A stretch of DNA of 64,000 nt, from the NCBI RefSeq assembly GCF_030296935.1, contig NZ_AP028032.1, positions 124,001 through 188,000 on the forward strand, in the 5' to 3' direction. The position numbers and the translations under genes are program-made. The notes beneath the pieces were generated by a model. That model was not told the origin of the DNA and did no database searches. It saw nothing but the letters and a program-made list of their open reading frames with translations. Of this stretch, positions 56,703-64,000 are shown piece by piece. The first letter of the stretch is position 1. Each line of letters starts with the position of its first letter. This stretch comes from Coprobacter fastidiosus. Its GTDB lineage: Bacteria > Bacteroidota > Bacteroidia > Bacteroidales > Coprobacteraceae.

Positions 56703-57608
56703 TCAGAAGATCTGATTTTTGATGAATGACATGATTTCACTTTCTTGTTCAGGAGAAAACCATGTGATTTGAGGATCTCGCTTGAACCAAGTCATTTGTT
56801 TTCGGGAATAGACTCTTGTATTTCGTTTGATTTTCTCTATAGCTTTTTCAAGATTCCATTCACCGGAAATATATGCGAACATTTCTTTATAACCTACTGT
56901 ATTTAATGAATTAAATTCTCGGTGAGGGTAAACTGACCGAGCTTCGGATTCGAGCCCTTCTGAAATCATTTGCTCTACTCTTCGGTTAATACGTTCGTAT
57001 AATTCTTCTCGATCTCTGGTCAATCCTATTTTTAAAATACGAAACGGACGTTGTTTATTCGAATGCGTACGTAATTCAGAATACGGTTTTCCGGTCATGT
57101 GACAAATTTCGAGTGCGTGGATGACCCGTTTATGGTTTTTTAAATCTACTTGTTCATAATGAATAGGGTCGAGGCGTTTCAACTCGTTACATAGGCTTTC
57201 TAATCCTTCATTTTTATAACGTTCGATCATGAGTTTCCGCACTTCGTCTGATACGGTAGGTAATTCGTCTATACCATTGCAAACGGCATCGATATACATC
57301 ATGGATCCTCCGGTCATTAAAACTACATTGAGATCGGAGAAAAGACGATTTAGAAGGTTTATAGCATCTTCTTCATAGCATGCGGCGCTATAATAGTCTT
57401 GCAGTTCCAGAGTCCCGACAAAATAATGTTTGACCCGTTGCAACTGTTCTTTAGAGGGAGCTGCTGTCCCGATTTCCAGTCCTTTATACAGTTGTCGGCT
57501 ATCACATGATAATATCGGACAATGAAGTTGTTCGGCAATTCGAAGGCTGAGATCTGTTTTTCCGACTCCGGTAGGACCAAGCAAAACAATCAAAGTTTTT
57601 TCGGACAT
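56703..57608 (-). CDS. miaA: tRNA dimethylallyltransferase
   Basis: 301 residues from ATG 57608 ([19 protein letters not shown]); the longer frame to 57659 adds 17 residues not found in the family. It adds the dimethylallyl group to A37 of tRNAs reading UNN codons. The P-loop is GPTGVGKTD, followed by [32 protein letters not shown] and [17 protein letters not shown] near the C-terminus. It is the only gene of its unit, with pepT upstream 90 nt away. Confidence 0.94.
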   Translation of the reverse strand: MSEKTLIVLLGPTGVGKTDLSLRIAEQLHCPILSCDSRQLYKGLEIGTAAPSKEQLQRVKHYFVGTLELQDYYSAACYEEDAINLLNRLFSDLNVVLMTGGSMMYIDAVCNGIDELPTVSDEVRKLMIERYKNEGLESLCNELKRLDPIHYEQVDLKNHKRVIHALEICHMTGKPYSELRTHSNKQRPFRILKIGLTRDREELYERINRRVEQMISEGLESEARSVYPHREFNSLNTVGYKEMFAYISGEWNLEKAIEKIKRNTRVYSRKQMTWFKRDPQITWFSPEQESEIMSFIKNQIF

Positions 57609-57752
57609 ATTGATTATACAGATATAAAAAAATTGTATCGAGAATGTAGCTTGCTGCATACTGATACAACTTTTATAGTAGTTTGTTTAAAGCCTCTAAG
57701 GGCCTGCCTAAGTTTTGTACGGGTCACATCTTAGACAGACTCTTGGATTTAA

Positions 57753-58973
57753 TTATTTTTCTGCAGCCAGTCGAGCGATTTGTATAACGACATCACGGGC
57801 TTTTTCCATGGATTGTATAGGTACGAACTCATATCGTCCGTGAAAATTATGACCGCCTGCGAATATATTGGGGCACGGTAGTCCCATGAATGAAAGCTGA
57901 GCTCCGTCAGTTCCTCCTCGTACCGGTTTTACGATAGGCACGATCCCGACCTCTTTCATCGCTTGAGAAGCCAAATCGACAATGTGCATAACCGGTTCTA
58001 CCATTTCACGCATATTGTAGTATTGGTCTTTGATTTCGAGGCTTGCACAATTAGGAAATTCTTTATTGATTTTGCGAACCAGATGTTCGAATTCCTTTTT
58101 GCGGCGTTCGAAACGGTCTCGGTCGTGGTCACGAATAATATAAGTCAATGTAGTTTGCTCGACAGTTCCTTCACAAGAAATTAGATGATAAAACCCTTCA
58201 TACCCTTCGGTATGTTCTGGTGTTTCCCAGCGAGGTAGCATAATGGCATATTGATTGGCGATGCGTAATGAATTGATCATTTTATGCTTGGCATATCCCG
58301 GATGAACATTGCGCCCTTTAAACAAAATTTTAGCGATAGCAGCGTTAAAGTTCTCATATTCCAATTCACCTATTTCTCCTCCGTCGAGAGTATAAGCCCA
58401 TTCTGCTCCAAATTTTTTAACATCAAATTTATGAGGACCTTGCCCGATCTCTTCGTCTGGAGTAAATGCTACGCGTATTTTTCCGTGTTTGATTTCCGGA
58501 TGTTGTATCAGATACTCCATAGCCGAAATAATCTCGGCAATTCCGGCTTTATCATCAGCACCTAATAACGTTTTACCGTTTGTGACGATAAGGTCTTGTC
58601 CTATATATTTTTTTACTTCCGGAAAATCTTTGGTATGTAAGATAATGTTTTCTTCAGGACATAATGGAATGTCATTGCCGTCATAGTTTTTTATGATACG
58701 AGGGGTAACATGCCGCCCTGAAAGGTCGGGACTTGTATCGAGATGGGCGATAAATCCGATGACAGGAATATTTTTGGATGTATTGGGAGGAAGGGTTGCC
58801 ATCAAGTATCCGTTCTCATCGAGCGATACTTCGGTCATACCTATTTTCCTTAATTCTTTCTCGAGTTCTTGTGCAAAAATCATTTGTCCCGGAGTACTGG
58901 GAGTCATGTGTGTCAGTTCGTCCGATTGTGTATCGAAACTTACATAGTGCAGAAAACGGTCAACTAAATTCAT
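57753..58973 (-). CDS. pepT: Peptidase T (tripeptidase)
   Basis: 406 residues from ATG 58973 ([19 protein letters not shown]). The longer frame to 59027 would begin upstream of the predicted transcription start (59021), so it is rejected. PepT is an M20 metallopeptidase removing the N-terminal residue of tripeptides. Zinc and catalytic residues lie in [19 protein letters not shown] and [29 protein letters not shown] and [12 protein letters not shown] (last zinc His) close it. Cytosolic. Confidence 0.93.
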   Translation of the reverse strand: MNLVDRFLHYVSFDTQSDELTHMTPSTPGQMIFAQELEKELRKIGMTEVSLDENGYLMATLPPNTSKNIPVIGFIAHLDTSPDLSGRHVTPRIIKNYDGNDIPLCPEENIILHTKDFPEVKKYIGQDLIVTNGKTLLGADDKAGIAEIISAMEYLIQHPEIKHGKIRVAFTPDEEIGQGPHKFDVKKFGAEWAYTLDGGEIGELEYENFNAAIAKILFKGRNVHPGYAKHKMINSLRIANQYAIMLPRWETPEHTEGYEGFYHLISCEGTVEQTTLTYIIRDHDRDRFERRKKEFEHLVRKINKEFPNCASLEIKDQYYNMREMVEPVMHIVDLASQAMKEVGIVPIVKPVRGGTDGAQLSFMGLPCPNIFAGGHNFHGRYEFVPIQSMEKARDVVIQIARLAAEK

Positions 58974-59024
58974 AAAATTCTCAATTAAGTTTGTCGTCTT
59001 TATGACATTTGTATTTTTATGCTG

Positions 59025-59032
59025 CAAAGATA
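59025..59032 (-). promoter_or_regulatory. -7 box of the pepT promoter
   Basis: TATCTTTG on the minus strand. The start near 59021 leaves about 48 nt before ATG 58973. Confidence 0.55.
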
Positions 59033-59233
59033 TAAATTTTTAAAACAAACAGCTTGGTAATTGGCTTGTAAAATAAAAGCCCGTTTAAATTCTGTTCAAG
59101 ATTATTTCGAAGAATCTTTTCAGGGATATTTTATATCATCGTTAAACTTATTAATGTTATAACAATAGAATATTAAGATATTAACAATGTCTTTTAATCA
59201 GCCCTTAGTAATAATTTCGGAAATTTAATTTTA

Positions 59234-60394
59234 TCAATGTCCAAGAACTTTGGCGAGTCTTTTCAGACCTTCGATAAGAAGCTTTCTGGGGCAAGCAATA
59301 TTTAAGCGGATAAATCCTTCTCCACCTGGGCCGTATAATGTACCGGAATTAACCATTAGTTTCTGTTTGTTTTGCAAACATGAAGTTATGTTGTCTGATC
59401 CGATTCCGGCGGCTCGGCAATCGATCCAGACCAGATATGTACCTTCAAGCGGAAGTACAGAATATTGAGGTAAATGCCGTTTAAAAAAGTAACGAATATA
59501 TGTGTAATTTTCCCAGAGATATTTTCGTAAGGCATCGAGCCATTCTTCGCTTTTCTCATAGGCCGCTATTGTGGCGATGACACCGAATGGATTGACGTCG
59601 CACACTTCATTGTCGTTGATCGCTCGGTCTATCCGGCTGCGGATATTGCTGTCTGCTGCCACGATATTAGCAATCTGTAAACCTGCAAGATTAAAAGCTT
59701 TGCTGGGTGAGATGCAGGTTGCAGAATGCAATCGGAATTCTTCGGATAGAGATGCAAAAGGGGTATAATTGTGACCTTCATATGTCAGTTCGCAATGTAT
59801 TTCATCTGCAATTATAAATACTCCGTTTTGCAGACAAATATCACCGATACGCTGTAATTCTTCTGATGTCCAAACTCTCCCGACCGGATTGTGCGGATTG
59901 CATAACAGCAAAAGTTTTGTTTCTGGATCGGCGGCTTTGAGTTCGAGATCATCGAAATCAATTGTGTAGCGTCCTTCTTGATAAATAAGATTGTTAGCTA
60001 TCATTCTACATCCATTATTCCGGATTGACGAATAAAAACAGTTATAGACAGGTGTTTGGACGATTATTTTGTCACCGGGTATGGTCATGGCCTTAATAAT
60101 AGCCGAGATTGCCGGAACTACTCCGCTTGTATAGATAATCCATTGAGAATCTATTTCCCATTGATGGCGGTTTATGAACCATTTGACTATTGTATCATAA
60201 TAATTTTGCGGTACTTTGGTGTAACCGAAGATTCCGTGTTCCACTCTTCGTCGCAAAGTTTCGATAATTGCCGGAGCTGTGCGGAAGTCCATATCTGCGA
60301 CCCACATAGGCAGTACATTCTCTTCCTCAGGAGTATCCCATTTATAGGAATTTGTCCCGCGACGCGGGATTATTTCATCAAAATTGTATTTCAT
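59234..60394 (-). CDS. PatB/MalY family C-S lyase (pyridoxal phosphate dependent)
   Basis: 386 residues. PLP fold type I, MalY/PatB branch: EENVLPMWVADMDFRTAP near the N-terminus, LLCNPHNPVGRVW (Asn of the PLP site), IIADEIHCELTYEGH (Asp that binds PLP nitrogen), SPSKAFNLAGLQIAN with the PLP Lys, and GFIRLNIACPR at the end. Such enzymes release thiols and pyruvate from cystathionine or cysteine S-conjugates. It is the last gene of a five-gene operon starting with the flavodoxin fusion. Confidence 0.92.
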   Translation of the reverse strand: MKYNFDEIIPRRGTNSYKWDTPEEENVLPMWVADMDFRTAPAIIETLRRRVEHGIFGYTKVPQNYYDTIVKWFINRHQWEIDSQWIIYTSGVVPAISAIIKAMTIPGDKIIVQTPVYNCFYSSIRNNGCRMIANNLIYQEGRYTIDFDDLELKAADPETKLLLLCNPHNPVGRVWTSEELQRIGDICLQNGVFIIADEIHCELTYEGHNYTPFASLSEEFRLHSATCISPSKAFNLAGLQIANIVAADSNIRSRIDRAINDNEVCDVNPFGVIATIAAYEKSEEWLDALRKYLWENYTYIRYFFKRHLPQYSVLPLEGTYLVWIDCRAAGIGSDNITSCLQNKQKLMVNSGTLYGPGGEGFIRLNIACPRKLLIEGLKRLAKVLGH

Positions 60395-60397
60395 AAT

Positions 60398-61831
60398 TTA
60401 TATTTTTAGTCGTACTTTATAAATCCATTTGCCTTGCCATAATCTGAAAAGAAATATCACTCCGCGGAAGCAGAGTTCGATACACATGGCCAGCCATACG
60501 CCTCGTAATCCCATTGTTGGGGCGAGCAAAGCCGCCAGTGTTAGTCTTATACCCCAAATACTTCCGAAATTCATCAGGCTGGGAATGAACGTATTGCCCA
60601 CTCCGACAAATATGCCATAGGTTACGATAGCTGCTGCGAACATAGGCTCGGCAAAAGCCTCTATCCTTAAGATATCAGTTCCCAACGTTCTGATTTCTTC
60701 TATCGGAGTCATTACGCCGATGATTTGCGGGGCTGCTATATACATAAATACACCCATGATTCCCATAATCGATATTCCCGACCATACGGCTATATTTGCA
60801 AAGCGACGAAGCAATTTTAATCGGTTTGCACCAAGACTTTGCCCGACTAATGTTGTTGCTGCCTCGGAAATACCGTATCCGGGCATATAGCAGAGACTTT
60901 CGGCAATGATGGCAAACGAGTTGGCGGCAATGGCTATGATACCGAGTGGTGCTACTATAATTGTTGTCATAATCTGAGCACCGCATATAGCTATATGTTC
61001 AAATCCCATTGGAAAGGATATGCGGACAGCATTTCGTAATGTATCTTGCCGGAGTAAAAAATATCCTCGTTCCCCGGATAATTTCAGTATGGGCGAACGG
61101 TAACAGAGATACCACATCATCCCTCCGGCAGTTACCAACTCGGCAAGTACTGTTCCCAATGCTGCGCCTTTTACCCCTAAACCTGCGCCATAAATGTCGA
61201 TATTTAGACCCATGATTTCGATCTGTCGTTTCGGAAATATCAGAAAGAAATTGAATATTATGTCAAGCAGACACATCAGTATATTTAATATGCTCGGTAT
61301 ATACATATTTCCACTACACCGTAACATTCCGCTGGCCAAAAAATTCATTTGTAATACCGGTAAAAAGAGAGAAAAAATCAGAAAATAGACAGATGAATCT
61401 TTTCTGATTATCTCGTCTCCGCCCAACCAGCCGGGGAGAAAGTCACTGATGAAAACTCCGATAGCTGCTAATGAAGAGCCGAATAGCAATGTCGCAGTAA
61501 TGGATTGACGTAAAATTTTTCTTGCTCCGGCAAAATTTCCAGCTCCGATAAGATGTGCCACTTGCACGGAGAAGCCTGTTGCAGCTGCTGCACACAATCC
61601 CCAAAACAACCATGTCGTTGTTGATACCAGTCCGATAGAAGCCGATGCATTTGCTCCCAAACTGCCGACCATCGACGCATCTACGTATTGCATGACAATA
61701 GAAGACAGTTGTGCCATAATAGCCGGGATACTGAGGTATACAGTTAGTTTTAACTGCTGTTTCAGGGTCATTTTTTTACCTTCCCGGATAAGAGATAAAA
61801 GATAGTCGGTTTTATTTACCCTTGTTCTCAT
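60398..61831 (-). CDS. MATE family efflux transporter
   Basis: 477 residues and 12 membrane helices. Two MatE repeats: ...QYVDASMVGSLGANASASIG (quoted in short form) after the first helix, and the second half GFEHIAICGAQIMTTIIVA. MATE proteins export cationic drugs or metabolites in exchange for Na+ or H+. The start at 61831 is as in the family; ATG 61771 is an alternative. It lies 3 nt before the PatB-like gene and 18 nt after DUF3737. Confidence 0.9.
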   Translation of the reverse strand: MRTRVNKTDYLLSLIREGKKMTLKQQLKLTVYLSIPAIMAQLSSIVMQYVDASMVGSLGANASASIGLVSTTTWLFWGLCAAAATGFSVQVAHLIGAGNFAGARKILRQSITATLLFGSSLAAIGVFISDFLPGWLGGDEIIRKDSSVYFLIFSLFLPVLQMNFLASGMLRCSGNMYIPSILNILMCLLDIIFNFFLIFPKRQIEIMGLNIDIYGAGLGVKGAALGTVLAELVTAGGMMWYLCYRSPILKLSGERGYFLLRQDTLRNAVRISFPMGFEHIAICGAQIMTTIIVAPLGIIAIAANSFAIIAESLCYMPGYGISEAATTLVGQSLGANRLKLLRRFANIAVWSGISIMGIMGVFMYIAAPQIIGVMTPIEEIRTLGTDILRIEAFAEPMFAAAIVTYGIFVGVGNTFIPSLMNFGSIWGIRLTLAALLAPTMGLRGVWLAMCIELCFRGVIFLFRLWQGKWIYKVRLKI

Positions 61832-61849
61832 CGATACATAAAGAATTTA

Positions 61850-62716
61850 TTAATCGGAGAAACAAGTTCTTTCATCCCAAAGTTTCAATTTACAATCAGC
61901 TGGAGACTTGATATTCTTGTCAAGAATGATTTTACCGTAACTGTCGGCCGTTATACTGCCGGTGCGGGGATTTTTTACACTATGTATAGGACTCTTGATC
62001 GTGGCATTTACACTGCTGTACTCAAAAGCAAGATCGCAATCATCGGCCATGATGCAGTTTTCCAATATGAGATTTTCGGCATAGCATAATGGTTGAGTGC
62101 CAGAAATTTTGCAATTTATAAGACGCAGGTTGCGTGAATGCCAACCTAAATATTCACCGTTTAATTCAGAATCGTAAATTGTTACATTTTCCGTTTCCCA
62201 CAAAGCATCTTTCGTAGTAATTTTTGCATTGTGCAGCTCTAAATTTTTCACGTATTGGAATATATATTTGCTGTCACTTTCCAGTCCGTCGATATAAATA
62301 TCGTTACAAAACATAAACGGGTAAGTCCCTCCGTGTAGTTTCAAATTTTTTATATTCAGTCTGTTGCACCTCCAAAATACTTCGTCGGCATCTGTTATCT
62401 CAACATTGTTTATTTCGATATCGTGCATCTCACGAAACATTTTAGGCGCATCGATCCGAGTATTGGTCATTTTTAAATGATCGGAATACCACAAGGCAGA
62501 ACGTCCTCCGATATCGAAAAAGCATCGGTCGATAATAAAACCATGTACGTGCCAAAAAGGATAATTCCCTTCAAATTTGCAATTTATGGCCTCTATGTTG
62601 CTGCATTCTTTAATAGCCGATTCTCCGGCATGAATAATCACATTTTCTAAACGAAGGTCATGTGACTCGAATAAGGGGCGTTCGCCCCCGAATTCGGCAT
62701 TCGATATAGTTTTCAT
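61850..62716 (-). CDS. DUF3737 family beta-helix protein
   Basis: 288 residues. It consists of repeated coils of a right-handed parallel beta-helix (motif cores LENVIIHAGESAI, IEAINCKFEG, IDRCFFDIGG, MTNTRID, ...), a pattern of DUF3737. No signal peptide. Members often sit with MATE exporters and acetyltransferases in gut bacteria; function unknown, perhaps sugar-related. Confidence 0.88.
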   Translation of the reverse strand: MKTISNAEFGGERPLFESHDLRLENVIIHAGESAIKECSNIEAINCKFEGNYPFWHVHGFIIDRCFFDIGGRSALWYSDHLKMTNTRIDAPKMFREMHDIEINNVEITDADEVFWRCNRLNIKNLKLHGGTYPFMFCNDIYIDGLESDSKYIFQYVKNLELHNAKITTKDALWETENVTIYDSELNGEYLGWHSRNLRLINCKISGTQPLCYAENLILENCIMADDCDLAFEYSSVNATIKSPIHSVKNPRTGSITADSYGKIILDKNIKSPADCKLKLWDERTCFSD

Positions 62717-62733
62717 TTGTTGTAATTTTAGTG

Positions 62734-63303
62734 TTATTTATTTTCGATCAATTTGATAAATCGTGCAGGACTTCCGCCTACAATTGTATTAGCCTCTACA
62801 TTTTTTGTCACAACCGCTCCTGCTCCGATAATGGCATTATCTCCGATACTGACATCTTGAAGAATAGTTGCATTAGAACCTATCCAGACATTCTTGCCGA
62901 GTATAATGGGTGCAGGATAAGTCGTTTTACGGTCTTCCGGAGCTAATCCGTGATTGAGTGTAGCAAACACTACGTTGTGTCCGATTTGGCAACCATCCCC
63001 GATTGTTATTCCCCCGTGGTCTTGGAAATGGCAACAAGCGTTGATAAATACATTCTCACCTATGGAAATATTCTTTCCGAAATCAGTATAAAATGGAGGG
63101 AACACTCGAAGTGTCTGCGGAACAGAATAGCCAAACAGTTCGGAAAGTAATTCTCTGACTTTATCGGGAACATGATATGCCGTATTCAGCCGGAATGTGA
63201 TGCGCCTCGCTTCATTGCTCATATCATCCATGAAGTGATGAATCTCCTCTGTATTAAGAGCCTTACGTGCTTTTACATATGCTTTGAAACTTTCGATAGT
63301 CAT
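62734..63303 (-). CDS. Sugar O-acetyltransferase, left-handed beta-helix type
   Basis: 189 residues of the maltose/galactoside acetyltransferase family (LacA/Maa-like). The N-terminal maltose-acetyltransferase helix (MTIESFKAYVKARK... ARRITFRLN) is followed by hexapeptide repeats: IGENVFINACCHFQDHGGITIGDGCQIG, NHG as the catalytic His, and IILGKNVWIGSNATILQDVSIGDNAIIGAGAVVTKN (given in parts). It acetylates a sugar or a related small molecule with acetyl-CoA. Adjacent to DUF3737 (17 nt) and 14 nt after the flavodoxin fusion. Confidence 0.9.
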   Translation of the reverse strand: MTIESFKAYVKARKALNTEEIHHFMDDMSNEARRITFRLNTAYHVPDKVRELLSELFGYSVPQTLRVFPPFYTDFGKNISIGENVFINACCHFQDHGGITIGDGCQIGHNVVFATLNHGLAPEDRKTTYPAPIILGKNVWIGSNATILQDVSIGDNAIIGAGAVVTKNVEANTIVGGSPARFIKLIENK

Positions 63304-63317
63304 ATTAATTAGTCATA

Positions 63318-64000
63318 TTATTGTTGTTCGATTTTTACTTGTATATCTCCATCAATGCTTAAAGCCTCGATATCATTACCGTTTATATGTCCTATTTTTA
63401 TCAGATCATTACTATGTGACCAATTTTTGCAGAAAATGGCGACATTTCCCCATGGAACATAAATAGTAATGTCGCCGGGTATGGGAGTACAACCGCGAGT
63501 AACACCTTCGGTTGTCAAGGTTGGAGAAGGATAGAAGATTTTTTCGGTTGTATTATTGTAGTCATTTAACGTTACTTCCAATGGCAGACGGGAAAGAAAA
63601 TCTTGTGCAGCTGCGTTGTCTTCCATTGTTGCGGTAATGGTGCGGTTACCGATCTTGATGTTTATATTTTGAGAAGAACTCTCCGGTATATCCGATTCCT
63701 CCCGATCAGCACCTATTCTGTCAAGCCATTCAGTAATACGGCTCTCCATTTGCGGAAGGGTTGAAGAGGTCAACAGTAATGACTGCTCGATCAGGATAGA
63801 CTCGGTACAGATCGATCGTGCTTCGTTAACAGAGGAGGCAATATCGCTGCTGCCGCTTGTAGCAAACAGGGCTATTTGTTTTCCGGAAAGTTTTGAAGCA
63901 TGTTGGCGCAAAAAACTCTGCATCGGTGTTGCCATGCTTCCGTACCAGATCGGATAGCCGATAAATATAATGTCATAATTGTCAAAATTATCGACAGAAG
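63318..64000 (-). CDS. Flavodoxin fused to a cyclophilin-like domain (partial, 5' end off window)
   Basis: The frame is open to the right edge; the ATG at 63935 is internal, because the codons before it still read flavodoxin (YDIIFIGYPIWYGSM). About 226 residues are visible. The first half is the flavodoxin FMN-binding fold; the C-terminal 115 residues (ITATMEDNAAAQDFLSRLP, GDITIYVPWGNVAIF, SHSNDLIKIGHI) are the cyclophilin-like beta-barrel. Both are known as separate small proteins adjacent to sugar acetyltransferases in other anaerobes. Probably the first visible gene of the operon; a flavin-linked reductase role is likely. Confidence 0.83.
   Translation of the reverse strand, partial: SVDNFDNYDIIFIGYPIWYGSMATPMQSFLRQHASKLSGKQIALFATSGSSDIASSVNEARSICTESILIEQSLLLTSSTLPQMESRITEWLDRIGADREESDIPESSSQNINIKIGNRTITATMEDNAAAQDFLSRLPLEVTLNDYNNTTEKIFYPSPTLTTEGVTRGCTPIPGDITIYVPWGNVAIFCKNWSHSNDLIKIGHINGNDIEALSIDGDIQVKIEQQ

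Noticed and set aside
1-64000. CRISPR array, insertion sequence, prophage or rRNA operon
   Set aside because: No tandem spaced repeats, transposase/integrase frames or rRNA-like stretches were seen on reading the window.

Overview
The window reads as a chromosomal segment of a gut-type Bacteroidales bacterium (phylum Bacteroidota). The evidence is: promoter -7 boxes of the Bacteroides type (TAnnTTTG) upstream of many genes; an RprX/RprY-type two-component pair next to an EF-G paralogue; Bacteroidales marker families (DUF4924, DUF4286, DUF4293, DUF6913-like, DcaP-like porin); a meso-diaminopimelate dehydrogenase; and AT-rich sequence with few Shine-Dalgarno sites. A Barnesiellaceae/Coprobacter-like source is only a guess. 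No phage, insertion sequence, CRISPR array or rRNA operon was seen.

Layout. 1-1157: secreted CBM6-like + GH43 glycosidase cut by the left edge. 1391-2974: periplasmic nitroreductase and aldo/keto reductase. 3191-5145: LpxH-like phosphoesterase and a glycosyltransferase. 5361-9328: one-direction run of a degenerate Mur-ligase-like protein, DUF4924, rfbD and prfC. 9495-11714: large CPA2 antiporter. 11788-13310: guaA, broken by a one-base deletion. 13563-14843: porin. 15091-18320: Wza-like export lipoprotein and Wzc-like tyrosine kinase. 18383-23430 (minus): small GNAT, rprY, rprX and EF-G2. 23613-26907: hemW, a DUF2156 protein and a GNAT. 26917-29780 (minus): YeiH-type transporter, lgt, ddh. 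30021-32899: ABC-F ATPase, YjbQ, flavodoxin/ferredoxin protein. 33017-42993 (minus): tpx, thioredoxin-like lipoprotein-size protein, Dna2-like nuclease-helicase, metH, ruvC, DUF4286. 43209: tRNA-Ala(GGC). 43625-46155: orphan ECF sigma factor with an elaborate leader, then a TetR regulator and the nitroreductase-fold gene it probably controls. 46290-47789: second K+/H+ antiporter. 48048-51722: oxidative pentose phosphate operon gnd-zwf-pgl. 51725-56649: trmD; ligA, DUF6913-like, dapA, DUF4293. 56703-58973: miaA, pepT. 59234-64000 (minus): accessory operon of flavodoxin-cyclophilin fusion, acetyltransferase, DUF3737, MATE exporter and PatB-type C-S lyase.

How the genes work together. Most of the window is housekeeping: translation (prfC, EF-G2, ABC-F, trmD, miaA, tRNA-Ala), DNA repair (ligA, ruvC, the Dna2-like protein), cell wall and lysine precursors (dapA and ddh give the short dehydrogenase route to meso-DAP), lipoprotein maturation (lgt), NADPH supply (gnd-zwf-pgl) and thiol/peroxide handling (tpx). 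Several N-termini were shortened from the longest open frame because a promoter, a terminator or family homology places the start further in (3124 to 2974, 28779 to 28713, 59027 to 58973, 57659 to 57608, 44519 to 44570).

The most interesting points are a set of mutually exclusive hairpins in the leader of the orphan sigma factor, a perfect palindrome filling the -33/-7 spacer of the TetR gene, an EF-G paralogue that lacks the catalytic switch II histidine, a Mur-ligase-like protein that lost its P-loop, and the guaA frameshift.
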